A DNA stretch of 64,000 nucleotides from Mesodorylaimus sp. YZB2_4 (Eukaryota > Nematoda > Enoplea > Dorylaimida > Dorylaimidae), in contig JASANH010001456.1 in NCBI GenBank assembly GCA_030248295.1, positions 37,734-101,733 on the forward strand, written 5' to 3'. The notes under the pieces were generated by a model, which was not told where the DNA came from, did no database searches, and saw only the letters and a list, made by a program, of their open reading frames with translations. Made by a program: the position numbers and the translations under genes. Position 1 is the first letter of the stretch. Each line of letters begins with the position of its first letter. This document shows, in pieces, positions 46,964 to 57,749 of this stretch.

Positions 46964-47517
46964 TACCGTATTTCCTCGAAATTCCCCCCCCCCCTTCCCC
47001 GCTTCGCCCTCGAAATTCTCCTCTCTGGTTATTTTCCCCCTTCCAGACCCCGATTAAACTTCACTCTCCTCCCACTTAAAATTCCCCCACAAGGACGATT
47101 TTTAATTACGGCACAAAATCATCAGGTGTGGAACATGTGAAAGATATTGAAAGAAATGAGTGTAAGCGAGATAGAAAACGTTTTCCTTGAAGAATCAGAT
47201 GATAAAGACGAGGTTGGGAACGAAGATGTCGTGCATATCGATGAAATTCGGTGATGGGTAGCATGAATATGGGAAGGGAAGTATCGAAATAACCATAGTC
47301 ACCAGTACTTGGTGGGAAGCCATAGGCTGACTATCTTTTTAAACCTGATATCTATGTGGAGAATAGTTTCTTTCTAGCATCTGGAAAGTGTTTGAATTTT
47401 ATTTCCCCTCCGTCAACCCCCCACCCCTCTGCAAATTTTCCCTTCTCTTGTCCCGCCCCCCCCCCCCCCCGTCTAGGAAAATATCTCCCCCAGGGAGAAT
47501 TTCGAGGGAATACGGTA
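46964..47517. mobile_element. Tc1/mariner-like MITE candidate
   Basis: The ends TACCGTATTTCCTCGAAATT and the inverse of AATTTCGAGGGAATACGGTA are about 21-base inverted repeats with one mismatch, bounded by TA. The inside is C-rich and low-complexity. Ends of this CCGTATTTCCTCGA type recur in MITEs of other animals as far as I recall; not checked. Confidence 0.55.
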
Positions 47518-47839
47518 AATTACGACTTGTAAGCTTGTAGAATTAGTCATTACTTCTTTCAGTTTTTTAACCCAGACTCAGATGTTCTCTTATTACACCA
47601 CCTCATATGACTTGGAAAATGTGGTATGACGTCAAAACAATTTTGTACCAGCGAAGAGACAGAGTGTGCTGAGACAATACCCTGAAAGACATGTGTGGAA
47701 AACAGAAGAGACTCACATCGCTAAAGTTCAGGACTATTATACTGTAAGGTCGAGTTTTAGTCGGTCTTTTCACAGTGAGTCCAGAAAGAGGTTGGAAATT
47801 TCTCGCACCATATATATTATTATCAATTCCGCTTTTAAG

Positions 47840-48047
47840 TTAAAAATCAACCGATCGCCATTTCCGGCCGTCACTATTTGCAATATAAATCCATACAAGA
47901 CATCAGCTCTAGCTACATTGCCACAAGTTCAACAACTTGTAGGTGCATTTTCGAAAAGCGCTGGATCAAAAGGTGAAAATAGAGCGGCCAATTCAATTTC
48001 GATCCCCAACTTGGAAATAGAAACCGAAACAAACAAGACCAGACAGG
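47840..48047 (+). pseudogene. DEG/ENaC sodium-channel exon, fragment of a gene
   Basis: An acceptor (GCTTTTAAG) precedes LKINRSPFPAVTICNINPYK, the strongly conserved post-TM1 motif of DEG/ENaC channels (FPAVTICN), followed by about 48 residues of extracellular domain (TLPQVQQLVGAF) and a GTATGAG donor at 48048. The phase-0 start matches the phase-0 donor of the exon-1 remnant at 45910, and the spacing from TM1 to FPAVTIC is right for the family. No further channel exons (Cys-rich domain, TM2) are seen in the window, and exon 1 is truncated. It is a gene remnant or a gene broken by rearrangement. Confidence 0.72.
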
Positions 48048-48092
48048 GTATGAGTTTTCGAAAAAAAGAAGCAACCCACCATTGCAAAACAG

Positions 48093-50777
48093 TTCGTGCA
48101 ACTGGACTTCAGCTAAATTCGCATACAACTCGAAGATTTCGCCTTACACTTATGCAATTTACACATCTATGGAAGTAACATGGAAATGCGGTTTCACGTG
48201 CTGCATCAATGCACCCAATGGAACAAACGGAGAGCTACCCAAGGTTGACAATCAAGCAGTATTGGACATGCTAAACGCTTCGGGTGTCATCAATACGATG
48301 TGGTATGCCATTATCGCATTGCGAAACTATACTAGCGGCAGTATTTATTGGATGTCTGACTCAACTACGCAGGCAGGATTTCCTGTTGATCCCACAAGCT
48401 TTTGTTCTCTATGTACCACATATCTCAGCAATAGCGGGAACGGTGGGGTGTTTGTATATTTCACACGTGGGAAATATCAGTATTCAAATTGCGTTTTTTG
48501 CAAGCGAAACCCACTTTGCCAGTGTGAGCATGGCTGAAAACCTTCTTGAACTAAGTCAGGGCGCTTATTTAGAAATTTTTCAGTTTCATCGCAAACAAAC
48601 AAGCCTGCTCTGAAAACAACATCATCTTTAACTTCAATTTGAACGAGCACCAAAATCACCACATCGACCACTGGCAAAATTACTGCTACCACTACCACAA
48701 GCAAAGTTACATCTACCATAACGACAAGCTCATCCAGCAAGAGCAGTGCGAGTGGTACTACAAGAACAACAACAGCGAGTACATCCAGAACTACAACTAC
48801 AAGAATACTGGCAAGCACAGCAGCCACTCCCACAACTTCTACAAGCACAGCAACCACTCCAAAAATTTCGGCAAGTACAGCAACCACTTCCATAAAATTG
48901 GAAAGTACAGCAACAACTGCCACAACTTCGACAAGTACACCAAGCACCTCTTCAACTGCGACAAAGATACTAAAACTTCTAAAAACACAGTATCCACTCA
49001 TACAACTGCAAAAAGCCCAGCAACCACTCCTACAACTTTAACAAGCACATCGGCTGGTACCAAGACTCTGACAGGCACAACAATTAATCCAAAAATCTTC
49101 GACAATTCCAGCAACCACTTTAACAACTCCAATAACAGCTACAGCAACAACTCCGACAACTCCGTCGAGCACATCGGGTGGTAATTCAACTTCAACAAGC
49201 ACAGCAACCAGTCCCACATTTCTCGCGAGATCATCAACCAGAAGCATGACTTCGACAGGCACAACAACCAATATCACATTTTCGACAACTTCAGCAACCT
49301 CTCTAACAACTCCAAGAACTGAAGTAGTAGCCACTCCCACAACTCCGACAAGCACAGCAACCACTCCCACAACGTCAACAAGCTCATCGGCTGCTACTAC
49401 AACTTTGACAAGAACATCGGCCAGTACCATGGCTTCGGCAGGCACAACAACCAATCCCAAATTTTCGACAGCAACAGTAGCTACTCCCCTAACTTCGACA
49501 AGCACAGCACCAAGTCCCGCACGTCAACAAGCTCATCGGATGGTACTACAGCTTCGACAAGCATAGAAACCACTCCCACAACTTCAGCAAGCACATTGGC
49601 CAGTACTTTGGCTCCGGCAGGCACAACAATCAATCGCTCATTTTCGACAACTTCAATGACCACTCCAACAACCCAAACAACTTCGGCAATCAATTTCACA
49701 ATTTCGACAAGCAGAGCAACCAGTTCCACAACTTTAGAAAGTACAGCAAGCGCTCCTACAACTTTGACAAGCAAACCAACCACTTTTACAACTGCGACAA
49801 ACACATTGGGCGGTACTACAACTACAATAAGTGGAGCGGCTAGCACCACGAATTCGACAAGTGTAGCGGCCATTACCACGACTGCAACACCCACAGTAAC
49901 TGCTTTAACACCTCTAACAAGTACAGTAAGCAGCCCCACAACTTCAAAAAGCACTGTTTTCACTGCACCAGCTTCAGCAAGTACACTGATCATGCATGCA
50001 ACTCCTGAGAGCGCAGTTATCATCACAACACCTGCAACATTCACACTAACCACCCTGATAACTCCAGCGAATACTAGTACAACCACGATAGCTTCAACAA
50101 TTATATCACCCACTCCCACATACTTAACAAGCATTGGGGCTTTCACAGCAGCTCAAACAAGTGCACCAATCACTCCTGCAATTTTAAAAAGTATTGATAC
50201 CTCCACAAGTACTTTAACAAAAGACCACTTCACTTTAACAGCTCCAACAAGTTTTGTCACCTCTACAGCGGCCGTTTCGACAGCTTTGAATACCACCTTA
50301 AAAGTTCAGCCAGATCCGACTAGTGTGGTTACCACTTCACAGAATATGACAAGTATCGCCATCACTGCAGCTACCGCTTAAAAAACTTTAACTAATGATG
50401 AACCCACATTGACAGCTTCTCCTAATTTTGTAACAGCCTTAAAATTTTCGTTAATTAAGTCAACCATTCCAGCCACTCTTGCCATTCCGACAAATACTCA
50501 TACTACTATAAATTTTTCAAACAATTTAACAATGATTCTAAATACATCGTACAATCTAAATACACTCGTTTCACCAACAATGACACTAATCACAGCCGAT
50601 GAGAGTGTATCAACTAATAATAATGAAAACACACCTGCAGCGAATAGAAAAACTGTGGAACCTATTGCTCCTACACCAGCGTCCTCAATCATGTCGACTT
50701 TCTTGAATGCAATCCGAACAGAAACCGAGATTTCTGAAGCTGCTTCGCCAACTTTATCAAGCAGGGGGCAGTAGTGG
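48093..50777 (+). pseudogene. C-type lectin with mucin-like Thr/Ser tail, broken frame
   Basis: After an acceptor (TTGCAAAACAG), exon 48093-48523 encodes a CTLD: SCNWTSAKF, YTSMEVTWKCGFTCC, NGELPKVDNQAVLDML, MWYAIIALRNYTSGSIYWMS and a closing CKRNPLCQ. A 60-base intron (48524-48583, GTGAGC to TTTTTCAG) leads into FSSQTNKPALKTTSSLTS and then about 700 codons of Thr/Ser/Pro/Ala-rich sequence built on a degenerate 10-residue unit like PTTSTSTATT, as in O-glycosylated mucin stalks. The Thr-rich frame carries a TGA at 48640-48642, shifts near 48970, 49098 and 49515, and has a TAA at 50379-50381. No signal peptide exon is identified. It is either a decayed gene or one hurt by assembly errors in a repeat. 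Confidence 0.62.
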
Positions 50778-51168
50778 CTCAAATCTATACCAACAGCAGA
50801 TATGACAAGATACTGGGCTCGAATGTAAGATTTGTTTCAGGTTCTTTGACACTTTCTTTCGAAGATAATCAGACGATGAGGAACATTTTACGCTTTCAGA
50901 TCATAGCTGCATGGCACTTTTTGGCACTCTGACGTCAGGATGGCAAACCTGGTGTATCATGCCTAGTCACAAATAATACCACGTTTTTGTACGAGCTGTA
51001 ACGACGCCCACACGCAAATTAAGGCTGGCAATACATGCATCAGATACCATATGAGCAGCCATCATAATATTGGCGGGGAATACTGCATGACTCTGAGGTC
51101 TGCCGGAACCATCGAAGATGTCCAGTGTAGCTTTTCACACCTGCCATTGTGCCAGTTTTCGAGTAAGG
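50759..51168 (+). pseudogene. Lectin/PAN-family CTLD fragment fused to the mucin repeat
   Basis: It begins abruptly inside the CTLD first half (GAVVAQIYTNSRYDKILGSN, then a GTAAG donor), directly after the last Thr/Ser repeat and without the usual 5' part. A damaged second half follows (about 50930-51168), readable at its end as GGEYCMTLRSAGTIEDVQC and LPLCQFSS. No PAN exon follows. Confidence 0.7.
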
Positions 51169-51651
51169 ATCAAAAGTTGCTGCAATATGTCTTCCAGGTC
51201 CACGGGGTGGATTCGGAACAGCCGCTCGGGTCAGAAAATTTTTTGAGTCTGGAGGCTCGAAAAATGTCCGAACGGGAAATTGGACTTCAAAAATTTTTCA
51301 TGCGTCGGACTTGGAAAATTTTAGGTGGCTCGCTTGAAGTAGACTAGTACCACTTCCTGACTAATAAGGGTGGACTATGCGGGTTATGAGTTATGGTGAA
51401 CAATCAAGAAACGCGACCAGTACGCTCGATCAGTATCCCAAAAATGCTTGTAACAACTTGAAGAGATGGTCTTGCAAGTTTTGGGTGGAGGAACAGTAGG
51501 ACAACTGTGACGCAGAAATATTGAGGTGCCGGGAAGGTCGGGTTGCATAAACAATATATCGATACTCCATGCATACAATGATGTTGTTTTAACAGTCGAG
51601 CTATATCGTCGCGTGCATTGTCGCCAATGATGCCGTCCCAGTCCTCAAAAC

Positions 51652-51809
51652 GATTGTGAGACGTTTCCCCCACTTGGTCGATTACCCCACTGAGACGATT
51701 CCCCCACTGAGACGATTCCCCCAACGTGCCTGGTGGGGGAATCGACTCAGTGAGACATGCGACGTTTCCCCCACTGTGACGATTCCCCCGCCGTGTCGTT
51801 TCCCCCGCC
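51652..51809 (+). repeat. Left terminal inverted repeat of the MULE
   Basis: Starts GATTGTGAGACGTTTCCCCC and ends near TTTCCCCCGCC. It holds seven or so CGWTTCCCCC-type words in both orientations. Confidence 0.9.
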
Positions 51810-52006
51810 ATAATTTTGCACCTGATGTACATGCAAGATGCAAAAATCAATATGTCTTGGGGACACTGCCTGCTGATACGCCAATGCAAGCTATGTAACT
51901 AATAGACCAAACCAGTTTTTATCTGCATCTAGGCATAGTGATGGTAATCAAAATAAAAAAGAGAGTATGCGCATGTAGGCAGTGTTACTTTGGTGAATGC
52001 ATCAGA

Positions 52007-53763
52007 ATGGCTGCTGCAGATTTTGGCGAAGCAGTTTTCTCTTTTACGAAACACTTGAAGGCCCAGCTATTAATCTTCGAATGTGCGCAGCGCCCTGGAT
52101 TTTATTTTACATTTGAAAAGAAATCAGCAAAACGGTCATCGAATGGCGCTGAAACCTCATATTTTGTTTGTCGCGGCTGTATGATGGGTAATGTTGGGAG
52201 TGTTGGTGGAGTGGCTCGTGTCACAGTCAGAGATGGACGAATGGTAACTGATCCCAGCGGTGGCCATTCACCTAATTGCAATTTGATGCGAAAAGCGGAT
52301 TTGGAAACCCGAAAGATATTCCAGGAAGCAAGAAACAAGTGCCGAACTGAGGCCAAGAGGCCAATGACGTCGTATAGAGAAGCGGTGAATAGCATTCCAA
52401 GAAACTTCCCAGACGAAGCAGAGCAGCGAGAAGTTGAACTTTTGGCGCCTCCTTACAAGAAGATTCGTCGATCTCTTTACAGGCATATCAATCATGCAGT
52501 GTTGCCTATTCCGGATGAAAACGATTTACCGATTCAATATGCACTTACACTCCGTGGAGCCGAAAGCTTTAATCGCGATCCAAATGCTGATGTGAACAAT
52601 GAGAAGTTTCTTCTCTTTCAAGATCGAAATATGATGGTGTACATGGCAGCCGATGATCTGCAGGTTATGCACGACAGCGAATATGTCATAGCTGATGGCA
52701 CCTTCGAGATGGTACCGAAACAGTTCTGCCAACTCTATACGATGCATGGGTTTAAGAATGGTGAAGGTAAGAGTATTTCAAATTATCAACATTCTAGGGG
52801 GTAAGAAGCAGTTGTCTTGTAGTGGTTCCAATTTGCCACGCCTTGCTTAGAAATAAGCTAAGGGCAACATATTCTCAATTATTTACTGTTGTTCGCGATG
52901 CAGTAATCAACCGATTCGGTAATTTGGGCTCCGTCCATACGATTCTGATGGATTTCGAAATGGCCGCCCACGATGCAGCAAGAGCTGTCTTCATGGTTCA
53001 GACGCTTGGCTGCACCTTTCACTTCGGCCAGTGCATTCAACGGTGGTTTCAGAATCACGGTTTAAAAACTGTCTATCAGAACAACGTTGGAGGCGTTCGC
53101 GAATGGCTAAATTTGGTGAAATCATTGGCATTACTACCACCTGAAGTAGTCCCTTTTGCATGGCATCAGTGGCTTCGAAATTTACCAAATCTCGATAGCA
53201 GAGCCGATCAGCAAAAGCTGCTTGATTTTTTGCAATATTTTGAGGTGCGAGAGCTGGTGATGTGCTGTGGTATCTATGCAATAATACCTTTCTTCAGAAC
53301 ACTTGGTTGTTTGGCATATATCCGATTCAAATGTGGAACCATTTCGCCAATGTTTGGAGAATTGACCCACAGCGAATTGGCTCGCCTGGTCCAAGGACAA
53401 CGAACCATGCTGAGGGATGGCATAGCAAATTGAACCATGATTTTGGACATCCACATCCAGCACTCTCCACCTTCTTGCACTGGCTGCAGAGGACTCATCA
53501 TGTCACACAGGTACTTATATATTCTTTGCTACTTATATAAAAATACCCGCATAATCGTCTCGTAGGTTCGTATCACGCAGTTAGCCAATGGAGCACAGCC
53601 GCAAGGACGAGATCCGCGTTATCAAAGAGTAGATGACCAGATTGGAATCGCGAAGCAAACCTTTCTAGATCGCTATTACAACATGGCACTGCAGCATGGC
53701 GATCAGATGATGGTTCAAGAAATTATGGCGTATTTGAGGCATATTTCACACCTTTTAGGATGA
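52007..53763 (+). CDS. MULE transposase, four exons, intact
   Basis: Exons 52007-52766, 52823-53244, 53298-53510 and 53566-53763 join in frame to 530 residues (an upstream in-frame ATG at 51938 would add 23). The N-terminal region holds a Cys/His-containing FLYWCH-like segment (FYFTFEKKSAKRSS, YFVCRGC, GGHSPNCN). The MULE DDE domain follows: YVIADGTFEMVPKQFCQLYT with the first catalytic Asp, HTILMDFEMAAHDAARAVF with the second, then CTFHFGQCIQRW, and TTNHAEGWHSKLN with the conserved glutamate. Three introns of 53-56 bases have GT-AG borders, and phases agree across all joins. It acts in the nucleus to cut and join element ends. No lesion is visible, so it may be active. Confidence 0.88.
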
Positions 53764-53840
53764 TTGATGGCCGTTGTTGCATGTGTATTTGTTCCAAGAC
53801 GAGGCTCAGAATTAAATGGCCGCAATTTCTTGCAATGGAT

Positions 53841-53997
53841 GGTGGGGGAAACGACACGGTGGGAGAATCGTCACAGTGGGGGAAACGTCGCATGTCTCAC
53901 TGAGTCGATTCCCCTACCAGGCACGGTGGGGGAATCGACTCGGTGGGGGAATCGTCTCAGTGGGGGAATCGACCAAGTGGGGGAAACGTCACGGGAC
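53841..53997 (-). repeat. Right terminal inverted repeat of the MULE
   Basis: Inverse of 51652-51809 with about 90% identity by eye. The outermost dozen bases differ (GTCACGGGAC against GATTGTGAGAC). Confidence 0.9.
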
Positions 53998-54006
53998 CCT
54001 CAAAAC

Positions 54007-56523
54007 TGATCTCCTCATCGCCAGTCAAGTCGCTAGCGCCTATTCGATCGCCCACGTCTCGTCCCATTTGTTTCTCTTTGCTGAGTCAGCGAATAATAAG
54101 CGTAGCTCATCGCTTCGCTCACCAATCGCCTTGGCAAAATCAATAATGGGAGAACAAAGCAAGAGATTCAAGTGATATTTATTCAGCAAGCGGATGAGGA
54201 GAAATAAGTAATGAGTGTCATGTCTGAATTTAAAGTGTGTATTGTGAATGTACCAAGCTAAATCATAACAGAGAGTTTCATGTAGGCGACACGGCTAACA
54301 GCAAGTAAAAACCTAGCTATGGTTGGTGCCGCTGATTGTAAATCAAGTCAACGTCCAGGCGCCCGCGTTTGCTCTTTCATACTGGGCCATCGACTAGTTT
54401 TGCGTGCCATCGCTCACGAACACCCCTCGCGAATCGATGAGTCAAACGAGGTAATGTGGACTTGGACGTTCAGTACATGGGCATCGTCTGCTACTCTAAA
54501 ATATTTGCCTGTAGCTAGGTTCCGGATTGACGATCTCCTTGTTGTTCTGCTAAGCTGGGAGCGAAATTTTTCCCTATTCCATGCTGGATACAAGGGCCAA
54601 CCGATTAGTGATAATTACCGTGTGTGTGAGCATCAGTCAAACGAGCTCGACGCTGACTGCTGTGGTGGCAGGTTGAAATTCATTTTTGGCTCGAAGATTC
54701 GACGGCTCGTCAAGGTGCTCCTCGCCTCCGCTGTCATCGTTTAAAATCGCCAGAATATCAAACACTCGATACGTAGCAAAATGCTAATAAATCGAGTAAC
54801 AATTAGTGAGCGCGGGGATAAAAACAGACAACTGACAACAAGACAGGAGGATTGCTGTAGGCACCTGACTTATTGGTTAACTTGTGCCCTAAGCACCAGT
54901 AACAACTTCCTATTCGCTTGCGCGGCACGATCGAACTTGACCTAAACAGTTGTCCCAAAAATACATGGGCGCTAAAGCACCGCGACCTCGCTTGAATTTT
55001 TCCCCATCTTTATATCTGGTTTTAAGACAACTTTTCGTTTTCGTGCCGGCTCCTACGATACCCGTGTTATACGCAGTCATATGCTACAACACGCGAAAAC
55101 TAGTTGTCCTGAACAAAGTCGTCCTGAAAAATGACCTAAATGAGTCGACTTGTCCTGGCTTTAATGCAACGAGCCCCTACTCAGACATTAACAGGACACT
55201 TAAAAACTTTCTGACCTGACCGTTGACCTGCGAGACATTGTAAGATTTCTGACTCTGACTTTAACATTGATCGGATACAAAATTTTGCTTCTAATTGGTG
55301 CCAGTAACAAAGCTGTGTTTGCAATTTTTTCAAGAAATTTTACCACAGCTGACAATTTCCTGGCATTACGTTAAATTTCACGTCCAGCTAAAGAAACTGA
55401 ATTTTTATCATGCCTGGAAAGATATGCAAAGTTGTTTTCACGGCTTTGGGAAAACTAGAGAAACTGACACCCATTGAAAATCAAACATTGCTCTCATCTA
55501 CACAACTGCCGCGCCATGAATAGGCGGAGAACTGCTAGTGCTTACTGCGTTTATAGCGTTATCCGCGTCTTCCACGGCGCCTAGCTAGTGTTGGGTTGGT
55601 AAAACAGATAATGAGACATCCAAAGTGAAGACATCAGTTTCCAATCTAGCGCCAGATAGTTTTGACGTGAGGCTTCAGAAAGTGCAACTTTCCGCGTTCA
55701 GATAAAAGGCTCCAGCTTTCCCATAAACTCAGCCTGCTCCGCCGGTTCTTAGATATGCAAAGGAAGCTATCAGATGTTTTTATTGATTTGGGCTAATAAA
55801 TTAAACGTATTCTTATGCGAAGAGGCGTCTTCATCAGAGAGTAGACACGTCATATCAGACAGTGCTTACCAGATCGAAAGTAAACACCAAGCAATTATTG
55901 CTGTCTTTGCAACAGTGTGCCTGCTTACGACCAGCCAACCAGCCAACTAGACGCACAATGCTGCAGGACCATTCTCGCCGGCTAATAGCTCGAGAACGGT
56001 TCAAGAAAATTTCTGATTTTCCGCACACTTTGCATAATAGGCCGGGTTTACAATCTTGCCAATCTTCATCAGAATCCAGCTCGCCGTCGTCACGTTCCAG
56101 AACACGCGATTTCTTGTTAAGGGGGGAAGGGTAAAGACGAGGAGGAGGAGGATCAACATCAGCCTGGAGCAAAAACTAGGGGTCGTACAGCTGTAAATTT
56201 TAGTTTTTTTTTGTAAGCTTCAGCCTCCGGAATCTGCCTTTTGATATTCATTTTCTGAAAGCATCAATTCCTGAAAAGTTATTCCCAGAAATAGTCCCTT
56301 TTTGGCCTTTTTTATCCGTCGCTCGTCAGCTGCTAGACAGATTTCGTCAAAAATGAAAACGATAGCAGACCTGACCTATCTTGCGAAGCTTGCAAAAAAC
56401 AAAGTTTTTGGTTAGTCCGTTCTTGAGTTATCCATTTTTGAAAATATTTCGTTCAGAGATGAGCGTCTCCTCCCGCTGCAAGGGCAGTTGGATGACGTAA
56501 AAGAGGGCCCATATGTCCGAGTT
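54007..56523. other. Intergenic, nothing assigned
   Basis: The longest frame (54319-54744, plus, 141 residues) has no recognisable motif or splice context. Positions 55975-56040 share a short block with 63537-63600 (GCTCGAGAACGGTTC against ACTCGAGAATGGTTC). Confidence 0.4.
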
Positions 56524-56595
56524 TGTATAGCTCAGTCGGTTCAGAATTTATTTCGATACTACGAGGTACGCGATTCGACTCAATCACTAAAGTGA
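56524..56595 (+). repeat. tRNA-like relic or SINE head
   Basis: TAGCTCAGTCGGTTCAGA (A box) and GCGATTCGACTC (B box) are about 42 bases apart as in a tRNA, but the anticodon and acceptor stems do not form. It is probably a decayed tRNA-derived sequence. Confidence 0.4.
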
Positions 56596-56908
56596 ATTTT
56601 TGTTTTGTTTTTTCCGCGTGGCAGAGGTACAATGTTGGAGGGCCTGCTTTCTTGTGATGCTAGCGAATTTAAAAAAAACCTCAAAATGAATAATACGGCG
56701 TTTTTTCGGCGCAATTAATTATCTTTGTACGCGCAGTAGGTCTTCTGTAGAATAGTGGAGAATTCATAGGTCAAATCATGCTGTGGCCCTGATTCACAAG
56801 CGGAAGGACAAGCTTGATGCTGATAGGAGGTGATTCACAAGCGGAAGGACAAGCTTGATGCTGATAGGAAGCGTTTTCGAAAAGTAACAGCTTGGATGGC
56901 CTGCTTAC

Positions 56909-56981
56909 TTTGTGCTAATGTTAAATTGGAGATAAAGAAGTTTAAAATGACCAATATGGCACATTTTTCAGCTCTAGCCAT
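56909..56981 (-). pseudogene. Orphan lectin-family signal-peptide exon
   Basis: The minus strand reads an ATG, CAILVILNFFISNLTLAQ and a phase-1 GTAAGC donor, the exact design of exon 1 in lectin copies 3 and 4. No matching CTLD exon is seen in the next 1 kb on this strand, so it is an exon left behind by rearrangement or the start of a gene I cannot follow. Confidence 0.6.
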
Positions 56982-57008
56982 GATCTCTGCGCGCGCAGCA
57001 GGCATCTG

Positions 57009-57311
57009 CTACGCTGTAGTGAGCAACTCTTCAATTAGAACATCCAGGAGCTCAGTTTTACCATGGCACTGAGAACCTTGGCTGACGCTTCCATCAGTGG
57101 CACAGAACCGGCCATTAAAAATTTCGATTCGCTTTCCTGATGGAAAAACATTGTCACTACACCAACAATTTCTGCTAATGTTCTCAATGTACCCTAGACG
57201 ACCAAAAGTTACAGCCGAAAGAATTTCAGTGTTAGCTTCACTCCGCTCAGCCACAGCAACAAGATAATTATTCATAGTTAAAGAGTTTTCGTCGTCAAGA
57301 GTTCGGACCAT
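57009..57311 (-). CDS. Unrecognised 100-residue open frame
   Basis: The minus strand gives a frame with five cysteines in its second half (NCWCSDNVFPSGKRIEIFNG, GRFCATDGS, GSQCHG). The composition looks protein-like and could be an extracellular exon. No family is recognised and no confident splice sites were found, so this may be chance. Confidence 0.25.
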   Translation of the reverse strand: MVRTLDDENSLTMNNYLVAVAERSEANTEILSAVTFGRLGYIENISRNCWCSDNVFPSGKRIEIFNGRFCATDGSVSQGSQCHGKTELLDVLIEELLTTA

Positions 57312-57749
57312 AATTTATCCAAGAGGAGACATATTGATTTTTCTGCTATTAACGTAAGAGAATTTAGTCAGTCCGATCTCGAAAAAAGTGTCACACAGAA
57401 GCCTACGATCGTGTGCATATTCTGAAAGCTAAATTTTCTAAACTGAGCAAAGCAAAAATAAAAATGGCTTAGACTGGTTTTCTGATCGATAATGCATTGA
57501 TCGTTTGCGCATTGTATTGGAAGTGAGAACTCTGTGCCTTCATTCCATCAATTTAAGCTGGGATCCTCAGAGAGAAAATACTAATCACCCTAGCTCCGAC
57601 TAGCTGCTAGATCTCTAAAAAGGAATGCATGAACGAATAAAGTTATATATCTTTCCAAATTGACACTGGCAAGATGCATAAAACTAACGTTTATGATGAC
57701 AACCGCGTTCTCGTTCAGCTCAGCCGTTTGTTTTTCGAGGGCGTGCATA
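57312..57749. other. Intergenic, nothing recognised
   Basis: No gene or repeat assigned. The duplicated lectin unit begins at about 57750. Confidence 0.4.

Larger units (their letters stand above)
51652..53997 (+). mobile_element. Complete Mutator-like element (MULE)
   Basis: Long terminal inverted repeats (51652-51809 and 53841-53997) flank a transposase gene with no stop or frameshift. The element is bordered by an exact 9-base direct repeat, CCTCAAAAC (51643-51651 and 53998-54006), the size typical of Mutator transposition. The repeats are made of recurring CGATTCCCCC and CGTTTCCCCC words. A related deleted copy is at 30715-31423. The intact ends, intact gene and perfect target duplication suggest recent activity. 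Confidence 0.93.

Noticed and set aside
47840-48523. A DEG/ENaC-lectin fusion gene
   Set aside because: The channel exon ends in phase 1 (donor at 48048) but the lectin exon at 48093 needs phase 2, so direct splicing would shift the frame and soon hit a stop.
48477-50146. Long Val/Leu-rich minus-strand frames, apparently membrane proteins
   Set aside because: They are the antisense of the Thr/Ser-rich repeat tail, which produces hydrophobic Val-rich translations on the other strand.
51652-51809. Repeated GGGGGAATCG blocks as a possible CRISPR array
   Set aside because: The words are short, irregularly spaced and in both orientations, and form the terminal inverted repeat of a MULE with a 9-base target duplication.
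54319-54744. 141-residue open frame as a gene
   Set aside because: No motif, splice context, repeat in the duplicates or codon pattern supports it.
56524-56595. Functional tRNA gene
   Set aside because: A and B boxes are present but acceptor and anticodon stems do not pair.
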